A DNA stretch of 64,000 bases, taken from positions 2,356,001 to 2,420,000 of the forward strand of contig NC_013165.1 of the NCBI RefSeq assembly GCF_000023885.1, in the 5' to 3' direction. The position numbers and the translations under genes are program-made. Source of the stretch: Slackia heliotrinireducens DSM 20476 (GTDB taxonomy: Bacteria > Actinomycetota > Coriobacteriia > Coriobacteriales > Eggerthellaceae). The notes below the pieces were generated by a model. That model had not been told where the DNA came from. It saw only the letters and a program-made list of their open reading frames with translations, and did not search any database. Positions 47,398 to 55,185 of this stretch are shown here, in pieces; position 1 is the first letter of the stretch, and every line of letters starts with the position of its first letter.

Positions 47398-47859
47398 TCA
47401 GCAGATTGTCTCTTCGGCGCGGCGATACAGTTCGGCGTTCGTCTGCTGCAGCGAGTAGCCCTTGTTCATGCAGAACAGGATGATGGCGTCGCGACGGTCT
47501 TTCGGATACAGCGTGTTGACCCCGGCCGCCTGGAGCAGGCGGTTGGATTCGCGGATGCTGAGTTTCATGCCGAACGCCAGCTGCAGCACCTTATCGCGGC
47601 TGGGGTTGCGCTGCCCGGTGAAAATCTGGTACCCGTAGGTTTCGTTGAGGTCGGACTCGCGCACGACCCGCGACCTGACCAGCTCCTTCTCTTCTAACAG
47701 CTGTTTAAGGTATTCGGGAAGCGTCCGCTTGATGCTCGGGTGCCCGTCGAGATAGCCTTGCACATCCTCCGTTTCCAGCAGCTCCCCCATCAGATCCTCG
47801 GTCAGCGGCTCAGCAGGACGGATGGTCTGCATGCGTCGCGCATTGTCTTCTTGTCGCAT
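47398..47859 (-). CDS. Small XRE-like helix-turn-helix protein (copy 2)
   Basis: Paralogue of the preceding protein, 153 residues: LPEYLKQLLEEKELVRSRVV, NETYGYQIFTGQRNPSRDKV, LQLAFGMKLSIRESNRLLQA and LYPKDRRDAIILFCMNKGYS. The TYGYxI and RDAII(I/L)F blocks are nearly identical between copies, suggesting a shared DNA site or partner. The start is uncertain: ATG 47859 is chosen because GGCGGA lies upstream and ATG 47877 abuts the terminator of the lipoprotein gene. Confidence 0.72.
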   Translation of the reverse strand: MRQEDNARRMQTIRPAEPLTEDLMGELLETEDVQGYLDGHPSIKRTLPEYLKQLLEEKELVRSRVVRESDLNETYGYQIFTGQRNPSRDKVLQLAFGMKLSIRESNRLLQAAGVNTLYPKDRRDAIILFCMNKGYSLQQTNAELYRRAEETIC

Positions 47860-47877
47860 TCGATGTTCCGCCTTCAT

Positions 47878-47899
47878 GAAAGAGGTGCACCGAAATGCA
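47878..47899 (-). terminator. Terminator between lipoprotein and HTH genes
   Basis: Minus-strand stem AAGAGGTGCA/TGCACCTCTT with a six-base loop, then TCATG. It follows the lipoprotein stop by about 50 bases; the U-run is short. Confidence 0.62.
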
Positions 47900-47948
47900 C
47901 CTCTTGATGTTTGCATGTCTCAGGATCGGCGTCACAGCGCCGCTGCTA

Positions 47949-48545
47949 TTACAGATATGCGTTTAGGGCCGCATCCTCGTAGGCGCTGGTGATTTCCATC
48001 GACTGGGCCTCGTAGACGTCGTAGAGCTTCATGCTCCAATCCTCGTACACCTCGTAATCGTCGCCGTCGCGATACATGACCAGCGCCATGCGCTCGGTGC
48101 CTTGCGTCTCGATAAGCGCCAGCTCCTGAATCTTGTCGGTGCAGATGTTAGCCAGTTCAACCATGTCGGTAACGCCCTCCGCTTCGGCGTTGAACTCCTC
48201 GATCAGCGTCGGCGTGGCCTCTTCCAACTGAGCCGTGTAGTCAGCCAGAATGCTCTCGTAGGTGGCGTCACCAATCGAGTCGACATCTTCCTGCGATGCC
48301 TCTTCGGCCGCTTTTTCGGCATCGGGCTCAGCAGCAGGTTCGGGCTCAACGGCTGCCTCGGGCTCAGCGGCCTGTTCAGCCTCCGCGGTCGTCTCGGTCG
48401 CCGCAGGCTCAGGGTCGGACGCCTCGTCTTTCTGGGCGCCCTCGCCTCCTCCGCAGGAAGCAAGCAGAACCGCCAGCACAAGGCCCGCTAGCACAAGGGC
48501 GTATTTCATGACGAAGCTATCGCGTGCGTATCCTTCGCTGTGCAT
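47949..48545 (-). CDS. Lipoprotein with Glu/Ala/Pro-rich linker
   Basis: Secreted lipoprotein of 198 residues: signal peptide, lipobox LLASC, an acidic Ala/Pro/Glu linker (about 37-92) probably spanning the cell wall, then an all-helical domain (YESILADYTAQLEEATPTLI onwards) with no recognised family. ATG at 48545 has GGGAG five bases upstream; a later ATG at 48509 lacks one. It follows the DUF5067 lipoprotein by 21 bases. It may be a sensor or cargo of the kinase cluster, inferred from position only. Confidence 0.82.
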   Translation of the reverse strand: MHSEGYARDSFVMKYALVLAGLVLAVLLASCGGGEGAQKDEASDPEPAATETTAEAEQAAEPEAAVEPEPAAEPDAEKAAEEASQEDVDSIGDATYESILADYTAQLEEATPTLIEEFNAEAEGVTDMVELANICTDKIQELALIETQGTERMALVMYRDGDDYEVYEDWSMKLYDVYEAQSMEITSAYEDAALNAYL

Positions 48546-48566
48546 AGTTACTCCCGTCGCCTTTGG

Positions 48567-49112
48567 CTATTCCACGCTGAACGTGGCCGTCGCGATGATG
48601 GTCTCTTCCCACTGCCAGCTGTCTTCGACTTCGACCTCGACTTCGGACGTGTCATCCAACAGGTATGCAACCTGGTAGGACGTGGTTGCACCGGGCTTTA
48701 CGTCGTTCCATTCGCTGTCGTTGTCGATGTCGGAAACTATCCCGCGCTCAAGCTCGACTCCGTTCTGGTAGGCCTTCGAATAAAGCGCAGCCGCAGCACT
48801 GGTCTTTTCCTCGGAATTGTTCGTCCAGGTGTAGTCGACGATGATGCACGGGTTGCCCTCGTAGTCCTCGCCCAAAGACGACCCATCGATGGTCACGGCG
48901 TAATTGGATTCGACCGTTTCCTCTTCAGGCTCGGCCGCTGGTTCGGGCTCGGCGGCCTCTTCAGGCTCGGCGGCTTCCTGAGTCTCGGTGCTTGCGGAAT
49001 CGGCCGCATCCGCCCCTTCGTCGCTCGACGAGCACGCAGCCAGTACCAGCATGCCGCAAAGGGCCATCGCAACCATCGCGATTCCCAGAATCTTCTTCGT
49101 TTGTTTCTTCAT
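48567..49112 (-). CDS. DUF5067-like lipoprotein
   Basis: Secreted lipoprotein of 181 residues with lipobox LVLAAC, an acidic linker (about 32-65) and a single beta domain: NYAVTIDGSSLGEDYEGNPC, IIVDYTWTNNSEEKTS, YQNGVELERGI and VKPGATTSYQVAYLL. This fits DUF5067, an immunoglobulin-like domain of unknown function common in gut bacteria beside kinases and lipoproteins. ATG at 49112 follows AAAGGGAG. Same strand and close to its neighbours. Confidence 0.82.
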   Translation of the reverse strand: MKKQTKKILGIAMVAMALCGMLVLAACSSSDEGADAADSASTETQEAAEPEEAAEPEPAAEPEEETVESNYAVTIDGSSLGEDYEGNPCIIVDYTWTNNSEEKTSAAAALYSKAYQNGVELERGIVSDIDNDSEWNDVKPGATTSYQVAYLLDDTSEVEVEVEDSWQWEETIIATATFSVE

Positions 49113-49148
49113 TACGACTCCCTTTCGTTCGTTATGCCAGCCGAATCG

Positions 49149-49511
49149 CTACTGCGCCTTCGGCGTACGGCTCCGGACAATGTCAATAACGGCAACCACG
49201 GCGCAGATGAGGCACCATCCAGCCCAAATACGCAGGTCGGAATAGCTTCCGGCAAGTGCGAAGCCGAGCAGCGCCGCGAGTCCGAACACGACGGCGAGCG
49301 CGATGTTGCCGCCGCGGCCCTGGCTGTTGCGAACGGCGATCGCCACGATGCCGCCGGCCAGCAGCAGGATGGCCACAAGGACCCCCGCCGACCCGCCTAC
49401 CTCGCCGCTGTTCTCCAGGCTGTTGCTCAGCCCGGCGGCGCAAGATTGGAATAGAACGAATACGCTCAGGACAATCGAGAGAATGCCCGACACCAGCTTC
49501 CAAATTTTCAT
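49149..49511 (-). CDS. Small four-helix membrane protein
   Basis: A 120-residue hydrophobic protein with four probable helices (about 5-25, 42-60, 67-86, 93-112) and no recognised motif. AAACGCC and GAGG precede ATG 49511. It stands first in the run of same-strand genes leading to the lipoproteins, HTH proteins and kinases, 36 bases from the next. Function unknown. Confidence 0.72.
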   Translation of the reverse strand: MKIWKLVSGILSIVLSVFVLFQSCAAGLSNSLENSGEVGGSAGVLVAILLLAGGIVAIAVRNSQGRGGNIALAVVFGLAALLGFALAGSYSDLRIWAGWCLICAVVAVIDIVRSRTPKAQ

Positions 49512-49704
49512 TGGCGTTTCCTCCTGCCATCAATCGGTGTTGACAGTGAAAACGGTACCCGTCTTGGTCGTTCGTTTCATTAGCTGTCAGCTAAGACTTC
49601 GGCGGCGGTCGCCGACACCCCATCGCCCTTTAGAACCGTATTCGAGGTCCGTGTCCAAGTTTTCAGCAGAAACGAAAAGGAGGCCTCCGACGGTTGATCA
49701 GGCC

Positions 49705-49752
49705 AAAAAACCGCCTCCCGAGACTTTGTGCACGTCTTCGGGAGGCGGTTTC
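49705..49752 (-). terminator. Terminator of the TetR gene at 49790
   Basis: Minus-strand stem AAACCGCCTCCCGA with its complement TCGGGAGGCGGTTT, then TTTTTGG, about 40 bases after the regulator stop. It also isolates the kinase cluster. Confidence 0.84.
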
Positions 49753-49789
49753 AGTCGATGTTGCACGGCCGGAGCCGCGGACTAGGCGC

Positions 49790-50329
49790 CTATCGGTCCA
49801 AGGGCAGCATGAACCACCTGGCCACATCCTCCGGCCTCGTCTTGCATCCCCGTTCAAACCACCAGGCCACGGCTTCGCAGAACGCGCTTACGAGCAAACG
49901 CTGTGCAAAGTCACCGTCCGCTTCGGGAAAAGCAGAGGCTCCGTCCGAAAGCAACCCTTTCAAACGTCCTTGGAAGTGCGAAGTGAAGTGCGGCTCGCCT
50001 TCCATAAGAAGCTTGCCGCTCACGCCCCCATGCGTGTCCCTCAAATGATAGAGCAGGTGCGCGAGCTGGCCTTCCAGACCGGGAGTTTCGAGCGTGGCAT
50101 GCGTCACGCAATCGGAGTTGACCCCTTCGAAGATATGGTTGAACATCTCGGTGCAGATGGTGTCGATCAAATCGTCCTTCGTCTCGAAGTGGGCGTAAAA
50201 CGTCGACCGGCCGATGTCTGCGCGCTCAATAATCTGCGCCACCGTCACCTGGCTGTAATGCTCTTCGGCCATAAGCGCTTCGAATGCGTCGAAAATGGCG
50301 CGCTGCGTCTTTCTCTGGCGTCTGTCCAT
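49790..50329 (-). CDS. TetR family regulator divergent from the metal ATPase
   Basis: A 179-residue regulator: MDRRQRKTQRAIFDAFEALM and YSQVTVAQIIERADIGRSTF then YAHFETKDDLIDTI form the TetR helix-turn-helix. The C-terminal domain is short. ATG at 50329 has AAGGAAAC upstream. It diverges from the P-type ATPase gene, with 139 bp between starts containing an inverted repeat (AATCG, TAC, CGATT at 50401-50413). Likely controls the ATPase. Confidence 0.87.
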   Translation of the reverse strand: MDRRQRKTQRAIFDAFEALMAEEHYSQVTVAQIIERADIGRSTFYAHFETKDDLIDTICTEMFNHIFEGVNSDCVTHATLETPGLEGQLAHLLYHLRDTHGGVSGKLLMEGEPHFTSHFQGRLKGLLSDGASAFPEADGDFAQRLLVSAFCEAVAWWFERGCKTRPEDVARWFMLPLDR

Positions 50330-50400
50330 GGCATGTTTCCTTCCGCACAATTCGGGCATCGGTGTTCCGTATCTTCCGATAGACGGCGATTGACTCTTCA

Positions 50401-50413
50401 AATCGTACCGATT
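50401..50413. promoter_or_regulatory. Candidate TetR operator
   Basis: Five-base arms AATCG/CGATT around TAC, midway between the divergent TetR and ATPase genes and close to a TATAGC hexamer. Confidence 0.35.
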
Positions 50414-50468
50414 GGATTATAGCGTACTAAGTGTTCAATATCGTAACAGTATTCCAGGAGAGTGAATC

Positions 50469-52364
50469 ATGAAAGGCAGAATCGACGCAGCGTTACACAG
50501 GTTGGAAGACTTGTTCGACATCGGCGGCATCAAAAAGGACATTGTGCTTCTCGTCATTTCGGCGGTGGCGCTTGTTGCGAGTTTCGTGGCGGGAAGGTCG
50601 CTTCCCGTAGATCCGGCATGGATCGCCATCGTGCTCTGCGGTATCCCCATTCTCGTCGGTGCCCTGGTCGGCCTTGTTACCGAATTCGACATCAAGGCCG
50701 ATGTGTTGGTGGCCATAGCCCTTTGTGCTTCGGTTGCGGTCGGAGAATACTTCGCTGCAGGCGAGGTTGCGCTCATCATGCAGCTGGGCGGCTTGCTGGA
50801 GGAGGTCACGGCCGCCCGCGCTCGGGCAGGAATCAAGCGGCTCGTGTCGCTTACGCCCAGGTCCGCACATGTGATTGGAGCCGATGGCACCGTTTCCGAT
50901 GTGCCCGCCGAGAAGGTCGCCGCAGGCGCCACGGTGCGCGTACTGCCCGGAGAAACGGTTCCGGTAGACGGCCTGATCGTCACGGGCCTTACAAGCGTGG
51001 ACGAAGCCATCGTGACAGGAGAGCCCCTGCCGAAGGACAAGGGCCCGGGTGACGAAGTGTCTGCCGGCACGGTCAACTGCAACGGGTCGGTCGACGTGCG
51101 CGCCACCCGCGCAGGAGACGACGGCACCATCGCCCGCATGGCACGCCTTGTGGAAAGCGCCGACGCAGGCAAAGCGAAGATCGTGCACCTTGCTGACCAG
51201 TGGGCTACCTGGGTTGTGGTCATCGCGCTGCTGGCCGCCGCCGGAACCTTCCTCGTTACGCACGAGGTACTGCGCGCAGTCACGGTGCTCGTCGTGTTCT
51301 GCCCTTGCGCGTTCGTGCTGGCCACACCCGCAGCCATCGCAGCCGGCATCGGCAACGCCACGCGCCATGGCTTCCTGGTGCGCGAGGGTGATGCGCTCGA
51401 GCGCCTGGCCAAAACCAACCGCGTCGCCTTCGACAAGACGGGCACGCTCACCGAAGGCACGCCTGAATTGTTCGCAATCGAACCCCTTCCCGAATCGGGC
51501 TTCGACGAGCGGAGCCTCCTCGGGCTCGTCGCTTCCGCCGAAGCCAAGAGCGAACACCCGCTCGGCAAAGCCGTCGTGGATGCCGCCCGCAAAGCCGGTA
51601 TCGAACCCGTCGCGTCGGATGCGTTCGAGGCCCTGCCAGGACTCGGCATCCGCGCACGCGTTGGAAACTCATCCGTCGCAGTGGGCAACAAAACCCTTAT
51701 GATCAAGGACGGCATCTCTTTGAACAGGCAGGATTACCTGGTTGATATGGCGGGACAAGGAGGCGGATCAATCAGCTACGTAGCCGTTGACGGCGCCCTT
51801 GCAGGGGCTGTGGTCCTCTCCGACACGGTGCGCACAGACGCCGGCGAGGTTGTTGAGAACCTGCGCTCCCAGGGCATCGAGCCCGTCATGCTCACAGGCG
51901 ACGCCCCCGAACCCGCCCGTGCTGTGGCTGCGCGACTTGGAATCGAAGAGATCTTCCCCCACTACCTGCCCGAGGACAAGCTCGCCGCAATCGAGCGCAT
52001 GGAATCACAAGGCCGCAAGGTCGCCATGATCGGCGACGGGGTGAACGACGCCCCTGCGCTCAGGCGCGCCTATGTGGGCCTCGCTATTGGCGGCGTGGGA
52101 TCCGACATCGCTATGGAGGCTGCCGACATCACCGTTGTTGGCGGCATTGCCGACCTTCCCCACCTGTTTGCGCTCTCCCGCAAGATGATGCGCAAAATAA
52201 AAGCGAACCTCACGTTTTCGATGACCTTGAACTTCGTGGCCATCGCGCTGGCCATCGCAGCCGTGCTCGACCCCGTCACCGGCGCACTTGTTCACAATTG
52301 CGGCAGCGTATTCGTGGTTGTGAATTCGGCCCTCCTATTGAGATGGGAATCGCAGAAGGGCTAG
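50469..52364 (+). CDS. Heavy-metal translocating P1B-type ATPase
   Basis: Inner-membrane metal exporter of 631 residues. Visible are the membrane CPC motif (FCPCAFVLATP), the phosphorylation site DKTGTLTEG, actuator TGEP, the HP motif SEHPLGKA and GDGVNDAPAL. The N-terminal metal-binding domain is absent. The CPC motif and the C-terminal helices fit Zn2+/Cd2+/Pb2+ or Cu+ transport; a ZinT-like lipoprotein nearby favours zinc/cadmium. GGAG lies ten bases before ATG 50469. Confidence 0.92.
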   Translation: MKGRIDAALHRLEDLFDIGGIKKDIVLLVISAVALVASFVAGRSLPVDPAWIAIVLCGIPILVGALVGLVTEFDIKADVLVAIALCASVAVGEYFAAGEVALIMQLGGLLEEVTAARARAGIKRLVSLTPRSAHVIGADGTVSDVPAEKVAAGATVRVLPGETVPVDGLIVTGLTSVDEAIVTGEPLPKDKGPGDEVSAGTVNCNGSVDVRATRAGDDGTIARMARLVESADAGKAKIVHLADQWATWVVVIALLAAAGTFLVTHEVLRAVTVLVVFCPCAFVLATPAAIAAGIGNATRHGFLVREGDALERLAKTNRVAFDKTGTLTEGTPELFAIEPLPESGFDERSLLGLVASAEAKSEHPLGKAVVDAARKAGIEPVASDAFEALPGLGIRARVGNSSVAVGNKTLMIKDGISLNRQDYLVDMAGQGGGSISYVAVDGALAGAVVLSDTVRTDAGEVVENLRSQGIEPVMLTGDAPEPARAVAARLGIEEIFPHYLPEDKLAAIERMESQGRKVAMIGDGVNDAPALRRAYVGLAIGGVGSDIAMEAADITVVGGIADLPHLFALSRKMMRKIKANLTFSMTLNFVAIALAIAAVLDPVTGALVHNCGSVFVVVNSALLLRWESQKG

Positions 52365-52464
52365 ATGACGACGCGTCGTCCCGTCTAAAGGCAGCCGAAG
52401 CCATGCATCCCGAGTCGCTTTCGTCGAGCCTGACGCATTTCAAAATACCTGACGCTCGGCACAC

Positions 52465-52493
52465 CAAAGAGGCGCCCCCGAAGGAGCGCCTCG
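52465..52493 (-). terminator. Terminator of the ZinT-like gene, also after the ATPase
   Basis: Minus-strand stem GAGGCGC/GCGCCTC extended by CC/GG, loop TTC, then TTTGGT. It lies between convergent genes and may act on both. Confidence 0.72.
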
Positions 52494-52529
52494 ACAGATT
52501 TGCAATTGTCCCGACACGGGAGATTCGCA

Positions 52530-53267
52530 CTAGGCGGCTTGAGCCTCTTGCTCGCCCTGGTCGGCCAGGTTCTCTTCGCAGAACAAACCGATGACATCCT
52601 CGATCATCTGATCGTCGGCGTCCGTCAGGATGCCGGCCGCCAGCCAGTAGGCGTACGGACCCTCGGCGTAATGTGTCAACGCATCGATGTCGCTGCCGTA
52701 GCGGAATTCGATATGATAGGTGCTGCCCGGCGTATCAGGCATCATGAAGAAGTATTTGAATTCGCCCGCATCGGCATCTTCGGTGGCATACAGGTAGCCG
52801 TCCATCATGCCGTCCAGCGACAGGTCCTGCACATAGGCGTATTCGTGGCTGAACACCTCGTTGCCGTTTGCGTCGACGCCGGAAATGGTGTTGCCGTCGA
52901 ACGTGATCTGCGCCGGACCGTTGATGAAGTAGCAGTCGAACTGCGCGGCTTCCGGATCATCGGCATACGCAGCCGCCGCCTCGTCACCGTAGATGGTGCC
53001 CGTGCAAGCGCTCTTCAACATGTCGGCGGCGTCAGCAGCCATGTCAGGACCCACAAGGGCCTCACAGTCTTCCAGCCACAACTGGTCGTATTGCGGGTCG
53101 CAGATTACCGTGAACAGTTCGTCATATGTGCCGCTCACGTCAACCAGCAACTGATCGGCAGGCGACAGGGGCTCTTCCTGAACGGCCTCCTCACCGGCGC
53201 CCGACGAGCATGCGCCCAGCGTCAACGCCATTGCCAACGTGCATAGCAACGTCACGATTCTTTTCAT
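52530..53267 (-). CDS. ZinT-like lipoprotein
   Basis: Secreted lipoprotein of 245 residues with lipobox LTLGAC. The body aligns by eye with the ZinT/YodA calycin fold: GTYDELFTVI, an INGPAQITFDGNTISG strand pair, EFKYFFMMPDTPGSTYHIEF and YGSDIDALTHYAEGPYAYWL. ZinT binds zinc or cadmium, but its His-rich N-terminus and two of the C-terminal histidines are not seen; only one His is kept in TYHIEFRYG. Metal binding is thus unsure. It converges on the metal ATPase. GAGGAGGG lies just before ATG 53267. Confidence 0.68.
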   Translation of the reverse strand: MKRIVTLLCTLAMALTLGACSSGAGEEAVQEEPLSPADQLLVDVSGTYDELFTVICDPQYDQLWLEDCEALVGPDMAADAADMLKSACTGTIYGDEAAAAYADDPEAAQFDCYFINGPAQITFDGNTISGVDANGNEVFSHEYAYVQDLSLDGMMDGYLYATEDADAGEFKYFFMMPDTPGSTYHIEFRYGSDIDALTHYAEGPYAYWLAAGILTDADDQMIEDVIGLFCEENLADQGEQEAQAA

Positions 53268-53617
53268 ATACCCTCCTCTGATATATGAGGCTTCTTCCTA
53301 TTTGTTAGCCTCTTCTAACTTTATGATAGCGCGATGCGGAACGGATGCAAGCAATTGTTACTTTTCTTATTTCCGTCGCGGCAAGCCGGTTCGCAACATC
53401 ACACCGCAGCAAAGCAGCTACCGCCTTCGCCAGATGCAATGCGACGTCCTTCAGAAAACGCAGCTCAACGCGTACATGCGGAAACAAGCCTGAGGCCAGG
53501 CACGTTCGATTCCCCCGTTATTAAAGGGTAGATTTCCCCAGTCCTCAGGTGAGTTTCTCGCGCATGCGAGCGCCTTTGCCCTTCGACGAGCTTCGCGTGC
53601 AGACAGACTCCCTACCC
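53268..53617. other. Intergenic region with operator-like repeat and gatB remnant
   Basis: Holds the promoter of the ZinT-like gene, an inverted repeat, and at its left edge next to gatB a partial copy of the gatB 3' end (listed separately). No gene is seen. Confidence 0.5.
53304..53319. promoter_or_regulatory. Operator-like repeat upstream of the ZinT-like gene
   Basis: Arms GTTAG (53304-53308) and CTAAC (53315-53319) around six bases, 37 bp before the lipoprotein ATG. The TTAG/CTAA arms recall metal-repressor sites (DtxR/MntR type), but this is a weak match. Confidence 0.3.
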
Positions 53618-53640
53618 TCAGGCGAGCTTCTCGCGCAGCA
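53543..53640. repeat. Duplicated 3' end of gatB
   Basis: The last 25 bases of gatB (53616-53640) recur with few changes at 53543-53569, just downstream of the gatB stop. On the minus strand the copy reads MREKLT then TGA, against LREKLA then TGA in gatB. It looks like the tail of a decayed second copy or an old gatB end displaced by an insertion. Confidence 0.65.
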
Positions 53641-55183
53641 TTTGGGTGATGACCTGGGGATTGCCTTGGCCGCGCATCTGCCTCATGCATTGCCCGACGA
53701 AGAATCCCAAAAGCTTGGTTTCGCCGTCACGATAGCGCCGAGCCTCTTCGGGGTTGACAGCGATTACGGCCTCTACCGCCGCCTCAATTGCGCCCGCATC
53801 GGACACCTGCCGCATACCGCGGGCCGCCACGATGGCGGCGGGATCCGCGTCCTCGTCGATCACGGCAGCGAACACGTCTTTGGCCTGACTTGACGATATA
53901 TCGCCCCCAGCAACCAGCTTCACCAGGTCCACGGCGCGCTTCGGGGTGAGCGGACCTTCCGCAAGGTCGAAAAACGCATCCGCGTTCATGCGGGCTGCCA
54001 CGTCGTTGAGCATCAGGTTGGCCAGCGGCTTTGCAAGCGATGCGTCGGCGCCCGCCATGGCGCGTTCGAAAAAGTTAGCCACATCCGCCCGTTCAGCCAG
54101 ATGGCGGGCGTCAGCAGAGCTCAGTCCGTAGGTTTTCCGGAAGCGTTTCGCCACCTGATCAGGCAGTTCGGGAAGCTTCGCGCGCACGCGTTCAATAAAG
54201 TCGTCGGATAGGTCGAACGGCACAAGGTCGGGCTCGGGGAAGAACCGGTAGTCGTCGTTGGTCTCCTTCACGCGCATGACGATGGTGCGTTTCTCCGACG
54301 GGTTCCAATGGCGGGTTTCCTGCGCGATGGTGCCGCCGGATTCCAGCACCTCGGCTTGGCGGCGAATCTCGTAGGCCAGGCCATCGTGCAGGCTCTTGAA
54401 GCTGTTCAGGTTCTTGAGCTCGGTTTTCGTGCCGAAGCCCTCTTTCCCACGCCGGCGCAGGCTCACGTTGCCGTCGCAGCGCAGCGACCCCTCCTCCATG
54501 GAGCAGTCCGAAATGCCGATGGCCTTGTAAATCAGGCGCAGCTTCTGCATGAACAGGCGCGCCTCTTCGGGCGTGCGCAGGTCGGGCTCGGTCACCAGCT
54601 CGATCAGCGGCGTGCCGGCCCGGTTGAAGTCCACCAGTGAGTGGGTGGCGCCGGCGATGCGGCCTTCGCCCCCGCCGACATGCACCATCTTGCCCGCGTC
54701 CTCTTCCATATGGATGCGCATGATGCCGATACGGGCCGTGTAGCCCTCGTCGGTACGAACAACGTTTCCGCAGGTCTCGCCAGGTGCAAGGCCGACCGCT
54801 TCGACACGCTCGCCCGCGGCGGCCCCTTCCACATCCACATCCAGACGGCCTCGCATGCAGAACGCGATGGGGCCCTGGGTGATCTGGAAGCTCTTGGGCA
54901 TATCGGGGTACATGTAGTTCTTGCGGTAGAACATGGACCGCTTCTCGATGTCGCAGCCGGTGGCAAGCCCCGCCAGCACGATGCTTTCGATGGCGGCCCT
55001 GTTGGGCACGGGCAGCGCGCCCGGCAGCCCCAGACACACGGGACAGGTGTGGGTGTTGGGCGGCGCGCCGAATTCCAATTTGCAGCCGCAGAACATCTTC
55101 GTGTTCAGCGTGGTCAGCTCCGCATGGATCTCCAGACCGATGACGGCCTCCCAGTCGCGCAGGGCTTCTTCCAACTGACGCAC
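53618..55183 (-). CDS. gatB: Asp-tRNA(Asn)/Glu-tRNA(Gln) amidotransferase subunit B
   Basis: tRNA-binding kinase-like subunit of the amidotransferase, 521 residues. It has WEAVIGLEIHAELTT, the zinc-type cysteines (CGCK, CPVCLG), SLVDFNRAGTPLIELVTEPD and the C-terminal YqeY-like tail. GTG at 55183 starts two bases after the gatA stop. The 3' end is duplicated downstream. With GatA and GatC it corrects misacylated Glu-tRNA(Gln) or Asp-tRNA(Asn). Confidence 0.96.
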   Translation of the reverse strand: MRQLEEALRDWEAVIGLEIHAELTTLNTKMFCGCKLEFGAPPNTHTCPVCLGLPGALPVPNRAAIESIVLAGLATGCDIEKRSMFYRKNYMYPDMPKSFQITQGPIAFCMRGRLDVDVEGAAAGERVEAVGLAPGETCGNVVRTDEGYTARIGIMRIHMEEDAGKMVHVGGGEGRIAGATHSLVDFNRAGTPLIELVTEPDLRTPEEARLFMQKLRLIYKAIGISDCSMEEGSLRCDGNVSLRRRGKEGFGTKTELKNLNSFKSLHDGLAYEIRRQAEVLESGGTIAQETRHWNPSEKRTIVMRVKETNDDYRFFPEPDLVPFDLSDDFIERVRAKLPELPDQVAKRFRKTYGLSSADARHLAERADVANFFERAMAGADASLAKPLANLMLNDVAARMNADAFFDLAEGPLTPKRAVDLVKLVAGGDISSSQAKDVFAAVIDEDADPAAIVAARGMRQVSDAGAIEAAVEAVIAVNPEEARRYRDGETKLLGFFVGQCMRQMRGQGNPQVITQMLREKLA

Positions 55184-55185
55184 GG

